Positions 9,161-18,018 of a stretch of DNA of 45,847 bases are shown here, in pieces. The stretch spans positions 1 through 45,847 of the forward strand of contig JAJYPL010000009.1 in NCBI GenBank assembly GCA_021795355.1, read 5' to 3'. Below the pieces are notes generated by a model that saw nothing but the letters and a program-made list of their open reading frames with translations, did no database searches and was not told the DNA's origin. This stretch comes from a bacterium. GTDB taxonomy: Bacteria; SZUA-79; Acidulodesulfobacterales; Acidulodesulfobacteraceae. The first letter of the stretch is position 1; each line of letters opens with the position of its first letter. The translations under genes were made by a program, and so were the position numbers.

Positions 9161-10774
9161 ATGAAGACTGAAGAAGTTAAAAAAACGGGTAAAGTTTATC
9201 TTGCCGGCGCAGGACCCGGAGATCCGGAACTGCTTACGCTAAAAACCAAAAGAATTCTCGGCGAAGCCGACGTGATAGTTTACGACAGCCTAATTTCCGA
9301 GGAAATTTTATCTTATGCAAAAGAAGGATGCGAAATAATTTATGCAGGGAAAAGATCTTCGAACCATACTCTTCCTCAATATTCCATTAACGAACTTCTT
9401 GCGGAAAAAGCTAAAAACAATAGCATCGTTTTAAGGCTTAAAGGCGGCGACCCTTATCTTTTCGGAAGAGGCGGCGAAGAAGCCGAAAGGCTGTTTAAGG
9501 ACAATATCGAGTTTGAGGTAATACCGGGTATCTCTTCTTCTTTTGCCGTTCCGGCTTATGCGGGAATACCGCTGACCCACAGGGATTATGCTTCTACGGT
9601 AGCCATCGTTACGGGACATGAGGGAGAGCATAAGGAAAAAAGCACGATAAACTGGAAAGGATTGGCTGGAGCGGATACTATCGTCATATTAATGGGCTAT
9701 AAAAATTTAGATTCCAATACTAAAAATTTAATAGAAGCCGGTAAAGATAAGGATACCTCCTGCGCGGTTATTCAGGAAGGAACTACTTTAAACCAGAAAG
9801 CCGCGGTAGGCACTTTAAGCACCATAGCCGAAGAGGTAGAAAAAAAAGGATTGAAAAGCCCTATGATATTAATAGTGGGCAACGTGGTAAAATTAAGAAA
9901 TACGCTTAACTGGTTCGAAACGAGGCAGTTAAGCGGTTTAAGCGTTATCGTTACCAGAGGAGAGGGGCAGTCGGGAACCCTGTCGGGGAAACTTAAAAAA
10001 CTCGGCGCATTCGTTATAAATCTTCCTCTTATAAAAATAATAAAAGAAGGCAAAAATATAGACGAAGCAAAAATCGGCAAAGCCGTAAGCAATATTAAAA
10101 GCTATGATTATCTGATTTTTACCAGCGCAAACGCCGTTTCCGGATTCTTCGGCCGTTTTTTTTCAAAAGGAATGGATGTAAGAGCGCTTTCAGGCAAAAA
10201 AATTATTTCGGTAGGCAAAGTTTCCTCCGAGGAGCTTTTAAAATACGGGATAATTCCGGATATTGTCCCGTCCGAGCCTTCCCAGGCCGGAATAATCGAT
10301 GCTTTAAAAGACATCGATATTAAAGCTAAAAAGATTCTTTTTCCGCAGGCTTTAAAAATCAATAAAGACCTTCCGGAATTTCTTGCTTCTAAAGGAGCCG
10401 GCGTCGAAAATCTGCCCGTTTACGAAACCGTAGTGCCGGAAGAGTCTCAAGAAGCTATAAGAGAAGTTTTCGTTTCCCTAAAAAAAACCGGCAAAAATAT
10501 AGGTCTGCCTGATAATTTAGATTTTAAAAATATTCTTGTTACTTTTACAAGCTATTCTACCGTAGAAAATTTTGCAAGCGCTTTAAAAGATATCGACAAA
10601 AACCTTTTAAAAAAAGTAGTTTCTTCCGGCGTTAAGTTTGCAAGCATAGGAAACAAAACGGCCGAATATGCGTTGGGATTTGGCATAAAATCTGATATAA
10701 TATCTAAAGACGTTAATATAGATTCGCTTGTAGGCGGAATAGTCGATTATTATAAAAAAAATAATAAAAACTAA
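9161..10774 (+). CDS. cobA-hemD: Fused uroporphyrinogen-III C-methyltransferase / uroporphyrinogen-III synthase
   Basis: A 537-residue two-domain enzyme. Residues about 10-250 form the SAM-dependent methyltransferase CobA/SUMT: VYLAGAGPGDPELLTLKT, LRLKGGDPYLFGRGGEE and GISSSFAVPAYAGIPLTHRD are its signatures. Residues about 255-535 match HemD (LSGLSVIVTRG, YDYLIFTSANAV, then ILVTFTSYSTVENF). HemD closes hydroxymethylbilane to uroporphyrinogen III; CobA then methylates it to precorrin-2. This feeds the precorrin-2 dehydrogenase at 5243. Such fusions are common where tetrapyrroles run through siroheme. The ATG at 9161 has AAAGGA upstream. Confidence 0.93.
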   Translation: MKTEEVKKTGKVYLAGAGPGDPELLTLKTKRILGEADVIVYDSLISEEILSYAKEGCEIIYAGKRSSNHTLPQYSINELLAEKAKNNSIVLRLKGGDPYLFGRGGEEAERLFKDNIEFEVIPGISSSFAVPAYAGIPLTHRDYASTVAIVTGHEGEHKEKSTINWKGLAGADTIVILMGYKNLDSNTKNLIEAGKDKDTSCAVIQEGTTLNQKAAVGTLSTIAEEVEKKGLKSPMILIVGNVVKLRNTLNWFETRQLSGLSVIVTRGEGQSGTLSGKLKKLGAFVINLPLIKIIKEGKNIDEAKIGKAVSNIKSYDYLIFTSANAVSGFFGRFFSKGMDVRALSGKKIISVGKVSSEELLKYGIIPDIVPSEPSQAGIIDALKDIDIKAKKILFPQALKINKDLPEFLASKGAGVENLPVYETVVPEESQEAIREVFVSLKKTGKNIGLPDNLDFKNILVTFTSYSTVENFASALKDIDKNLLKKVVSSGVKFASIGNKTAEYALGFGIKSDIISKDVNIDSLVGGIVDYYKKNNKN

Positions 10775-10788
10775 AGGAGAAGATATAA

Positions 10789-11979
10789 ATGATAGGAATT
10801 TCAAAACTTTACTGCGGAGGGGTTCATGCCTCGGATGCACTTAGATACGGGCGCATGTCGAGCAAACTTCCGTCCCATCTTTTGCAGTTTTCGGAAGATA
10901 AAAAACCCGTTATAGTATGGAATATGACAAGGACTTGCAATTTAAACTGCGTACACTGCTATTCGCAGTCCAAAAACCTGCAATATAACAACGAACTTAC
11001 GCTTGAACAGGGGAAAGCTTTTATAGACGATATATCCGTTTTCGGTTCTCCGGTTATGCTTTTTTCCGGCGGAGAACCTTTGATGCATCCTAATTTTTTA
11101 GACTTGTGTTTTTACGCGAAGTCTAAAGGAATGAGAGCCGTTATTTCAACCAACGGAACGCTTATTACGAGAGAACTCGCCAAAGAATTAAAAAAAGTGG
11201 GTTTATCATACGTAGGCATAAGCCTTGACGGATTAGAACCTGTTCACGACAGGTTCAGGGGCAAAAAGGGCGCTTTCAGGGAAGCGATAGACGGCATAAA
11301 TTATGCTAAAGAAGCCGGAATTAAGGTAGGACTGAGATTTACCATAAACAAAAGAAACGCCGAGGAAATACCCGGAATTTTTAAGCTTATGGAAGAAGAA
11401 AATATTCCAAGAGTCTGTTTTTATCATCTTGTTTATGCGGGAAGAGGAACGAAGCTCATGGAAGAAGACTTAACGCATGAAGAGACGAGGCAGACGGTGG
11501 ATACCATACTTGAACTGACCAAAGAGGTTTATTCCAGAGATAACCAAAAAGAAGTCCTCACGGTGGACAACCACGCCGACGGCCCTTATATTTATTTAAA
11601 ACTTTTAAAAGAAGGCAAAACCGAAGAAGCGGCAAACGTTATGAGCCTTCTTAAAATGAACGGCGGCAATAGTTCGGGAGTCGGCATAGGATGTGTAAGC
11701 TGGGACGGCGAAGTTTATGCAGACCAGTTCTGGAGGCACTATTCTTTCGGAAACGTGAAGGAAAGAAAATTCAGCGAAATATGGACGGACACCTCTAACC
11801 CTTTAATGCAACAGCTTAAGAACAAAAAAGAATACGTTCAGGGAAAATGTAAAACCTGCAAATGGCTCGATATCTGCAACGGAAATTTCAGGGTAAGGTC
11901 CGAGGCGAAAGAAGACGATTTATGGTCGCCGGATCCGGCCTGCTATTTGACCGAAGAGGAGATAAGCGATGCAAAATAA
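10789..11979 (+). CDS. ahbC: 12,18-didecarboxysiroheme deacetylase AhbC (radical SAM)
   Basis: A 396-residue radical-SAM protein with the cluster motif CNLNCVHC (Cys50, Cys54, Cys57) and a C-terminal SPASM-like set of cysteines (GCVSWDG, GKCKTCKWLDIC). The N-terminus ISKLYCGGVHASDALRYGR and the segment SSKLPSHLLQFSEDKKPV are typical of AhbC/NirJ-type proteins. In the alternative haem pathway AhbC removes two acetate side chains from didecarboxysiroheme to give iron-coproporphyrin III. Co-location with ahbD and siroheme genes makes AhbC far more likely than NirJ; no other haem d1 genes are seen. It overlaps ahbD by 11 nt. AAAGGAG precedes the ATG. Confidence 0.9.
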   Translation: MIGISKLYCGGVHASDALRYGRMSSKLPSHLLQFSEDKKPVIVWNMTRTCNLNCVHCYSQSKNLQYNNELTLEQGKAFIDDISVFGSPVMLFSGGEPLMHPNFLDLCFYAKSKGMRAVISTNGTLITRELAKELKKVGLSYVGISLDGLEPVHDRFRGKKGAFREAIDGINYAKEAGIKVGLRFTINKRNAEEIPGIFKLMEEENIPRVCFYHLVYAGRGTKLMEEDLTHEETRQTVDTILELTKEVYSRDNQKEVLTVDNHADGPYIYLKLLKEGKTEEAANVMSLLKMNGGNSSGVGIGCVSWDGEVYADQFWRHYSFGNVKERKFSEIWTDTSNPLMQQLKNKKEYVQGKCKTCKWLDICNGNFRVRSEAKEDDLWSPDPACYLTEEEISDAK

Positions 11980-13108
11980 TCATATGTCTCATCCTCACGG
12001 GCATCCGGCCGGCATGATGCACGGCGGAGCAATGCCCAAAAAAAACGAACTAAGATTGGTTTTCTGGGAGCTTACCGCAAGATGCAACCTTAAATGCGTT
12101 CACTGCAGGGCGGAAGCGCAGATGGAAAGGCAGGAAGATGAACTTTCTACCGAAAAGTGTTTCAGCGTAATAGACGATTTATGCAAATTTAGCAGCCCGA
12201 TACTTATTTTAACTGGAGGCGAGCCTCTTTACAGGGAAGATATTTTCGATATAGCCGAATATGCGACGAAAAAAGGCTTAAGGGTGGCGCTTGCCACCAA
12301 CGGAACTTTAGTTGACGAAAAAATTGCAAAACGCATTAAAGAAAGCGGCGTAAAAAGAGTTTCTATAAGTCTTGACGGTTCAAACGCCAAAACCCACGAT
12401 TCTTTCAGGATGATACCCGGTTCTTTCGACAGCGCTTTTAACGGAATTAAAAATCTGCAGAAGGAAGGCATAGAAGTTCAAGTGAACACTACAATAGCAA
12501 GGCATAATGAAGACGAAGTGCCGGATATACTTGAATTAGCTATTAAAAACAATTTAAAAGCCCTGCATATATTTATGCTGGTTCCGGTCGGATGCGGAGT
12601 TCAAATCGCCGATTCCCAGATGCTCGATAAACAGAAATACGAAGATATACTTTCTTGGTTTTACGACAAGACTATGGAGCTTAGGGGTAAAATAGAATTA
12701 AAAGCTACATGCGCGCCTCATTTTTTCAGGATTATGCATAAAAAGGCAAAAGACGCAGGCATAACTATAACTCCGGAAACGCACGGAATGAATGCTGTTA
12801 CCAAAGGATGCCTTGCGGGAAGCGGAGTGATGTTTATATCGAGAAAAGGAGTTGTTCAGCCGTGCGGCTATCTTCCTGTTCAGGCGGGAGACGTTACAAA
12901 ACAGTCTGCCGAAGAGATATGGAGCGGTTCCGAGGTGTTTTTAAATTTAAGGGATACGGGACTTTTAAAGGGTAAATGCGGTATCTGCGAATATAAAAAA
13001 GTCTGCGAAGGCTGCAGGGCAAGAGCATATTACGAAAAAGGCGATTATATGGAAGAAGAACCTTACTGTATTTACGAGCCGATAAAAGGAAGAATTTCGG
13101 GTAAATAA
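11969..13108 (+). CDS. ahbD: Haem b synthase AhbD (radical SAM)
   Basis: A 379-residue radical-SAM protein with CNLKCVHC (Cys39, Cys43, Cys46). Its short His-, Gly- and Met-rich N-terminus (HPHGHPAGMMHGGAMP), then LRLVFWELTARCNLKC, is typical of AhbD. The C-terminal cluster is CGICEYKKVCEGCRARAYYE. AhbD oxidatively decarboxylates the two propionates of iron-coproporphyrin III to vinyl groups, giving haem b. With ahbC, cobA-hemD and precorrin-2 dehydrogenase this shows that haem is made through siroheme rather than protoporphyrin. The start overlaps ahbC. The His-rich N-terminus might bind metal, but that is speculative. Confidence 0.91.
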   Translation: MQNNHMSHPHGHPAGMMHGGAMPKKNELRLVFWELTARCNLKCVHCRAEAQMERQEDELSTEKCFSVIDDLCKFSSPILILTGGEPLYREDIFDIAEYATKKGLRVALATNGTLVDEKIAKRIKESGVKRVSISLDGSNAKTHDSFRMIPGSFDSAFNGIKNLQKEGIEVQVNTTIARHNEDEVPDILELAIKNNLKALHIFMLVPVGCGVQIADSQMLDKQKYEDILSWFYDKTMELRGKIELKATCAPHFFRIMHKKAKDAGITITPETHGMNAVTKGCLAGSGVMFISRKGVVQPCGYLPVQAGDVTKQSAEEIWSGSEVFLNLRDTGLLKGKCGICEYKKVCEGCRARAYYEKGDYMEEEPYCIYEPIKGRISGK

Positions 13109-13117
13109 AATTAACCT

Positions 13118-13537
13118 ATGGATAAGAAAGCAAACGTCCTTCACAGATTTATCGCAAAGACAATAGATTTGCTGATATTCGGCTTTTTAAGCGAGATGTT
13201 TTACCCTTACGGTTATCTTGCGGGAGTTCTTTATCTGCTGATTGCCGACGGTTTTTTCGACGGGGCGAGCTTAGGCAAAAGGCTGATAGGATTAAAAGTT
13301 ACGACCGGTCTAGATAATAAACAGCCTGAGTTTAAAGAATCCATTATACGAAATTCTTTTATAGCGGTTCCCCTGCTTTTTTCTTTCATTCCTTTATTGG
13401 GCTATTTTCTTTTAGTTGTAATAGGCGCTATTATATATGCGGCGGAAATCTATTTTATTATAAAAAGTCCTGAAGGCGACAGGCTCGGCGACAGATTTGC
13501 CTTTACCCACGTAATAGACGTTCCAAGAAATAAATAA
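13118..13537 (+). CDS. RDD family membrane protein
   Basis: A 139-residue protein with three or four hydrophobic segments and the family's Arg-Asp pattern: HRFIAKTIDLLIFGFL near the start, DGASLGKRLIGLKV in the middle, and GDRLGDRFAFTHVI at the end. RDD proteins are integral membrane proteins of poorly known function; some have been linked to ion or small-molecule transport. It lies 9 bp after ahbD and 4 bp before polA, without a clear ribosome-binding site, so it is likely translated as part of the haem-gene transcript. No specific role in haem synthesis can be read from the sequence. Confidence 0.82.
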   Translation: MDKKANVLHRFIAKTIDLLIFGFLSEMFYPYGYLAGVLYLLIADGFFDGASLGKRLIGLKVTTGLDNKQPEFKESIIRNSFIAVPLLFSFIPLLGYFLLVVIGAIIYAAEIYFIIKSPEGDRLGDRFAFTHVIDVPRNK

Positions 13538-13541
13538 AAAA

Positions 13542-16268
13542 ATGGAAAAAGACAGCATTAAAGCCGATCTTTTTTTGATAGATTCCAGTTCCTATTTTTA
13601 CAGGGCGTTTTATGCCCTTCCCCCGCTTACAAATTCAAAAGGAAAACCTACCGGCGCAGCTTTGGGATATACCAGAATGCTTATGAAACTAATCAAGGAA
13701 GCGGACATAAAATACGGCGCATGCCTGTTCGATTCCAAAGAGAGTTTCAGGAAGCAGTCTTACGAGGAATATAAAGCCAACAGAAAAGGAATGCCCGAAG
13801 ATTTAGTCTCGCAGGTCGATTACTTAACCGATATTTCTTATCTTCTTGGGTTTGAAACTTTTAAACTTAACGGTTACGAGGCGGACGATTTAATAGCCAG
13901 AACGGTAAAAAACTTTGAAGGCGGCGATACCTATATTTGCATAGTGAGCAGCGATAAAGACCTTAAGCAGCTTCTCTCCGATAAAGTTTTTATGTACGAT
14001 GCCCTTAAAAATAAAATTATAACAAAAAATATTTTTGAGGAAGAAAACGGAATAAAGCCGGAAGAATACAAGTACGTTTTGGCGCTTATGGGCGACGCGT
14101 CCGACAATATACCCGGAATTAAAGGAATAGGCGGGATAACCGCATTTGCGCTGATTAAAGAATATAAAAATTTAGACGGCATTTATAAAAATATAGATAA
14201 TATTAACAAGCCTAAACTTAAAGAACTTTTAGTAGCATACAAGGAAGACGCTTATAAAAGCTTAGAGCTTGCATCTTTTTACGAAGATATCAGCTTAAAT
14301 GAAGCGTATTTTATTCCGGGTTCCGAAAAATCCGCAGAAAATAATAAAGAAAATAACAAAGCATTTAATGCCCTTGAAGATTTTGCTTTAAAAGAAAAAA
14401 GCAGAGAAGGGCTTTATAAAGTTTTTAAAGAGCTTGAATTTAATTCACTGATAAAAGATTTAGGAGTCGAAGATAATAAATCGGGCGAAGCGGATAAAGA
14501 TATTAACGATAATATGAAAATGAAAGACGCCGAAACCGTTTCCGCCGTTTCTCAAAATTTCTCCGAAGACATTGAATTTCTTTCTATTTACGTCGATTTT
14601 ACCGAGAAAAAGAAAGAATTATTCGACGACGAATCAAATCCTATATATATTTATTCTAAGGAAACGGGTCAAGCTTCATACGGACTTCAAGATATTTTGG
14701 ACGGCAAACGTTTAACGGATTTATTGAAAGACGGTTCAGTTTTAAAAATAGGGTGCGGGCTTAACGCCGCAAAACTTTTTTTAGAAAATAACGGGATCGA
14801 ATTTAACGGACTTTATTTCGATATAAAAATCGCTTCCTACCTTTTAAATCCGATAAAACATAAACATACTTTCGAAGATATCGAAGCGGAATTTCAAGAC
14901 GCCCTTAGGTCCTTAAAATTCGGCGGTTCAAAAAATTATGCCCTTACGGTCTATTACTTATATAAAATATTAAAAACCGAAATAGAAACGGACGGCAGTT
15001 TAAAACGCCTGTTCTATGAGGTCGATATGCCGCTTTCGGCGGTCCTTTTCGAAATGGAAAAGGCGGGGTTTAAAGTGGACAAAGATATGCTTATGTCTTT
15101 ATCGGCGTCTTTAGATTCGGATTCAAAAAAACTTACGGGTATAATACATAAAATCGCCGGCAGTGAATTTAATATTAATTCTCCTAAGCAGTTGAGCGAA
15201 ATTATGTTCGACGAAATGAAATTTAAGCGCGTTAAAAAAAACAGCACGGATATAGAAGTTCTTCAGACGTTAAAAGCGGAATTCGAGATACTTCTCGGAA
15301 ACGGCAGCGAAGATAAGACATTAAGAGATTATCTTTTATTTTTAGACAGTTTGATATCTTACAGAAATAAGGTTAAGCTAAAGACGTCATTTGTCGACGT
15401 GCTTTTAAGGGAGACTGACAAAGACGGCAGGGTGCATACGTCTTTGTCTCAAATAACGACTTCTACGGGAAGGCTTGCGAGCCAGAGCCCCAACCTCCAA
15501 AATATTCCCGTTTCCGGAGAAGAAGGGCTTAAAATAAGACGCTCTTTTATAGCAAAAGACGGCTTTACGCTTCTTTCGGCGGACTATTCCCAGATAGATT
15601 TAAGAGTAATGGCTTCAATTTCCGGAGACATGCCGTTAATTGAAAGTTTTAAAAATAACGAAGATATTCACGCAAAAACCGCGGGAGAAATTTTCGGAGT
15701 TGCCGCGGAAGCGGTCGATAAAGATATGAGAAGAAAAGCGAAAGTAATTAATTTCGGAATAATTTACGGCATGAGCCCTTTCGGTTTATCCAAAGAACTC
15801 GGTATTTCATCTGAGGAAGCCAGACGGTATATAGATTTATATTTTAAAAACCATCCCGCCATAAAAGAATATATGGAAAAAACGGTCAAAGAAGCAAGGT
15901 CTGACGGATTCGTAAGGACAGCCTTCGGAAGAAAGTGCTATATAGAAAACATAAATTCCGGAATAAAAAATTTGTCGTCGTTTTCCGAAAGGGCTGCGAT
16001 AAACGCGCCTATTCAGGGAACAGCCGCCGATATAATTAAAATAGCCATGGTAAATATTTATAAATACGTTCAAAACGACGCAATTCTAAAAAACTCCGCA
16101 AAAATGCTCCTTCAGGTTCACGACGAACTGATATTCGAAGTTGAAGAATCAATAGCAAAAGACTTCGCCGAAGTTACCGCCCCGCTAATGACAGACCAAA
16201 ATCTTCTGTCCGGCGTTCCGCTGTCCGTAAATATCGGAATCGCAAAAAACTGGGCGGAAGCTCATTAA
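13542..16268 (+). CDS. polA: DNA polymerase I
   Basis: A 908-residue PolA that fills gaps and removes RNA primers. Residues about 10-290 are the 5' nuclease domain (LIDSSSYFYRAFYALPPL, GYEADDLIA, ALMGDASDNIPGIKGIG). The polymerase domain has motif A (SADYSQIDLR), motif B (RRKAKVINFGIIYGMSPFG) and motif C (LQVHDELIFE). The middle 3'-5' exonuclease domain is present but appears inactive. Where E. coli has the metal-binding DTE motif this protein has YVDFTEK, and the second exonuclease motif is degraded (GCGLNAAKLF), so proofreading is probably lost, as in Taq and Bacillus PolA. It follows the RDD gene by 4 nt. Confidence 0.95.
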   Translation: MEKDSIKADLFLIDSSSYFYRAFYALPPLTNSKGKPTGAALGYTRMLMKLIKEADIKYGACLFDSKESFRKQSYEEYKANRKGMPEDLVSQVDYLTDISYLLGFETFKLNGYEADDLIARTVKNFEGGDTYICIVSSDKDLKQLLSDKVFMYDALKNKIITKNIFEEENGIKPEEYKYVLALMGDASDNIPGIKGIGGITAFALIKEYKNLDGIYKNIDNINKPKLKELLVAYKEDAYKSLELASFYEDISLNEAYFIPGSEKSAENNKENNKAFNALEDFALKEKSREGLYKVFKELEFNSLIKDLGVEDNKSGEADKDINDNMKMKDAETVSAVSQNFSEDIEFLSIYVDFTEKKKELFDDESNPIYIYSKETGQASYGLQDILDGKRLTDLLKDGSVLKIGCGLNAAKLFLENNGIEFNGLYFDIKIASYLLNPIKHKHTFEDIEAEFQDALRSLKFGGSKNYALTVYYLYKILKTEIETDGSLKRLFYEVDMPLSAVLFEMEKAGFKVDKDMLMSLSASLDSDSKKLTGIIHKIAGSEFNINSPKQLSEIMFDEMKFKRVKKNSTDIEVLQTLKAEFEILLGNGSEDKTLRDYLLFLDSLISYRNKVKLKTSFVDVLLRETDKDGRVHTSLSQITTSTGRLASQSPNLQNIPVSGEEGLKIRRSFIAKDGFTLLSADYSQIDLRVMASISGDMPLIESFKNNEDIHAKTAGEIFGVAAEAVDKDMRRKAKVINFGIIYGMSPFGLSKELGISSEEARRYIDLYFKNHPAIKEYMEKTVKEARSDGFVRTAFGRKCYIENINSGIKNLSSFSERAAINAPIQGTAADIIKIAMVNIYKYVQNDAILKNSAKMLLQVHDELIFEVEESIAKDFAEVTAPLMTDQNLLSGVPLSVNIGIAKNWAEAH

Positions 16269-16342
16269 GAAGTAAAAATTCGCTATTTTCTTTTAACTTT
16301 AACATTTTCAGTTCATTAAATCCGATGTTTTTCATTTTTTTC

Positions 16343-16435
16343 TTGACAAATTTTTTGCATGTGATATAAATATGATAAATAGGATTAAATTTATCTTAAT
16401 TATTTTTTTGACAATTCTAAATTATGAGGTAAAAT
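16343..16435 (+). promoter_or_regulatory. Tandem sigma70-type promoters of cydAB
   Basis: The 317-bp gap before cydA holds two promoter-like pairs, each with a perfect -35. P1 is TTGACA (16343-16348), 16 bp, TATAAA (16365-16370). P2 is TTGACA (16408-16413), 16 bp, TAAAAT (16430-16435). P2 gives a leader of roughly 140 nt, extremely AT-rich, with repeated TAAATAATAT units around 16441-16470 and no obvious folded structure. The candidate Rrf2 operator lies between the two promoters. Confidence 0.6.
16379..16400. promoter_or_regulatory. Candidate Rrf2-type operator upstream of cydAB
   Basis: ATAGGATTAAATTTATCTTAAT matches 18 of 22 positions of the site in front of the rrf2-like gene (19141-19162). 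The pair defines a dyad of the form AaGAyxAAxTTTrTCTT. It sits at the predicted P1 start point and just upstream of the P2 -35 box, a position suited to repression. The link to the Rrf2 protein is an inference from shared sequence and gene proximity. Confidence 0.5.
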
Positions 16436-16585
16436 TTAATTAAATAATATTAAATAATATTAAATTTTATTTATTTATAATTATTAAATATTTAATTTTT
16501 GATCGCTTTAGATATTGTCATTTATTTTACATTTGGCGTTATTTTTTATTTTAATTTAATTTTTTCTAACTTTAAGGGGTGCTTT

Positions 16586-17989
16586 ATGGATAGTACAGCT
16601 TTATTACTGGCGCGTATCCAGTTTGGAATGACGGCCTTTTTCCACTTTCTTTACCCGCCTTTGACCATCGGTTTGGGCCTGCTTTTAGTAATAACCGAAG
16701 GAACTTATGTTTTTACGAACAATCAGGAGTATTTAAGGATTACCCGTTTTTTTGCAAAATTATTCGCTATTAACTTTGTCGTAGGCGTTGCAACCGGAAT
16801 CGTTATGGAGTTTCAGTTCGGAACGAACTGGGCGCAGTATTCGTCTTTTGTGGGCGCTATATTCGGTTCGCCTCTTGCAATAGAAGGATTGTTTGCATTT
16901 TTTATGGAATCTATTTTCGTTGGCGTTATGCTTCTCGGATGGAACAGGCTTTCTGCCAAAGCCCACTGGGTATCTACGATACTTGTAGCATTCGGTTCTA
17001 CTTTGTCGGGCGTATGGATTTTAGTAGCAAATTCGTGGATGCAGACGCCTGCAGGCTACAAAATAGGTTCTAACGGAATACCGAAAATGACTAATTTCTG
17101 GCATGTGGTTTTTAATCCATACTTCCCGTCCGAATTTATTCATACGATAATGGGCGCATGGGAATATTCCGCTTTTTTTATGGCGGGCGTTGCCGCATGG
17201 TTCTTAATTAAAAATAATAAAGATATGGTAATGAGAAAGGCTTTAAAAGTGGCCGTTATAGTAGGCGTAATCGTTGCCTGCGGACAGATTTTAGTGGGCG
17301 ATATAGGGGCAAGAGAAGTCGTAAAGTACCAGCCGACCAAATTGGCAATGATGGAAGCTCTCTGGCATTCTCAGAAATATGCGCCGGAAACGCTTTTTGC
17401 ACTGCCTAACAATGCTACCGAATCTAACGGCCCGCAAATAGGGATACCGGATATGCTAAGTATGCTTTCTTATTTAAATCCTGCCGCAAAAGTTATGGGT
17501 TTGAATGCGGCTATCCGCTATATTAACAAAAAAGATTATAAAACCGACCATACTAAACTTACCCTTGCTATGTTTCCGCCTGTGTGGATCGTGTTTTGGT
17601 CGTTTCATATAATGATGTATTTCGGATTTTATTTTGCGTTAATTATGCTTATAGCTTTATATCTTCTGATTAAAGACAAACTGTTCGACAGTCCGAAGAT
17701 GTTAAAATTATTGTGGTTTTCTACATTTTTGCCGCTAATTGCAATCGAATTAGGATGGTTTACGACCGAAATCGGAAGGCAGCCGTTTACGGTTTACGGA
17801 CTTTTAACAACCGTTGATTCGGTTTCTAAGAACGTAAGCGTTTTAGACGTAGGTTTATCCGTCGTAATGTTTGTTTTAATTTATCTGACATTAGTTTCCT
17901 TTGCCGTTTATCTTTTTAAAAGAGAATTAAGGGAAAGAGCTGAAGGGAAAGACGAACTTTCCGGCGAATCCGCAAAGGCGGCAAATTAA
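16586..17989 (+). CDS. cydA: Cytochrome bd quinol oxidase subunit I
   Basis: CydA carries haems b558, b595 and d and oxidises quinol while reducing O2 to water at the cytoplasmic membrane. I place the start at the ATG at 16586, behind AAGGGGTG; an upstream TTG at 16499 would add an implausible 29 residues. The 467-residue protein opens ARIQFGMTAFFHFLYPPLT, with the conserved haem-ligand His20. It contains EGLFAFFMES, the FIHTIMGAWEY region and GRQPF near the C-terminal helices. The Q-loop is short compared with the E. coli enzyme. In a likely anaerobe this is a high-affinity, O2-scavenging oxidase. cydB follows 29 bp later. Confidence 0.95.
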   Translation: MDSTALLLARIQFGMTAFFHFLYPPLTIGLGLLLVITEGTYVFTNNQEYLRITRFFAKLFAINFVVGVATGIVMEFQFGTNWAQYSSFVGAIFGSPLAIEGLFAFFMESIFVGVMLLGWNRLSAKAHWVSTILVAFGSTLSGVWILVANSWMQTPAGYKIGSNGIPKMTNFWHVVFNPYFPSEFIHTIMGAWEYSAFFMAGVAAWFLIKNNKDMVMRKALKVAVIVGVIVACGQILVGDIGAREVVKYQPTKLAMMEALWHSQKYAPETLFALPNNATESNGPQIGIPDMLSMLSYLNPAAKVMGLNAAIRYINKKDYKTDHTKLTLAMFPPVWIVFWSFHIMMYFGFYFALIMLIALYLLIKDKLFDSPKMLKLLWFSTFLPLIAIELGWFTTEIGRQPFTVYGLLTTVDSVSKNVSVLDVGLSVVMFVLIYLTLVSFAVYLFKRELRERAEGKDELSGESAKAAN

Positions 17990-18018
17990 AATAATTAGAA
18001 TTAGGAGGTGTTATTATC

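Noticed and set aside
10789-11979. NirJ of haem d1 synthesis
   Set aside because: No other haem d1 or cytochrome cd1 genes are present, while the AhbD partner and siroheme genes are adjacent, so AhbC is the better call.
16436-16500. Tandem TAAATAATAT units as a replication origin or iteron array
   Set aside because: Only a few imperfect units in an AT-rich leader; no DnaA boxes or replication genes nearby despite gyrA and polA in the window.
16499-16585. TTG-initiated 29-residue N-terminal extension of CydA
   Set aside because: It has no ribosome-binding site and is AT-rich leader sequence; the ATG at 16586 has AAGGGGTG and gives the standard CydA N-terminus.
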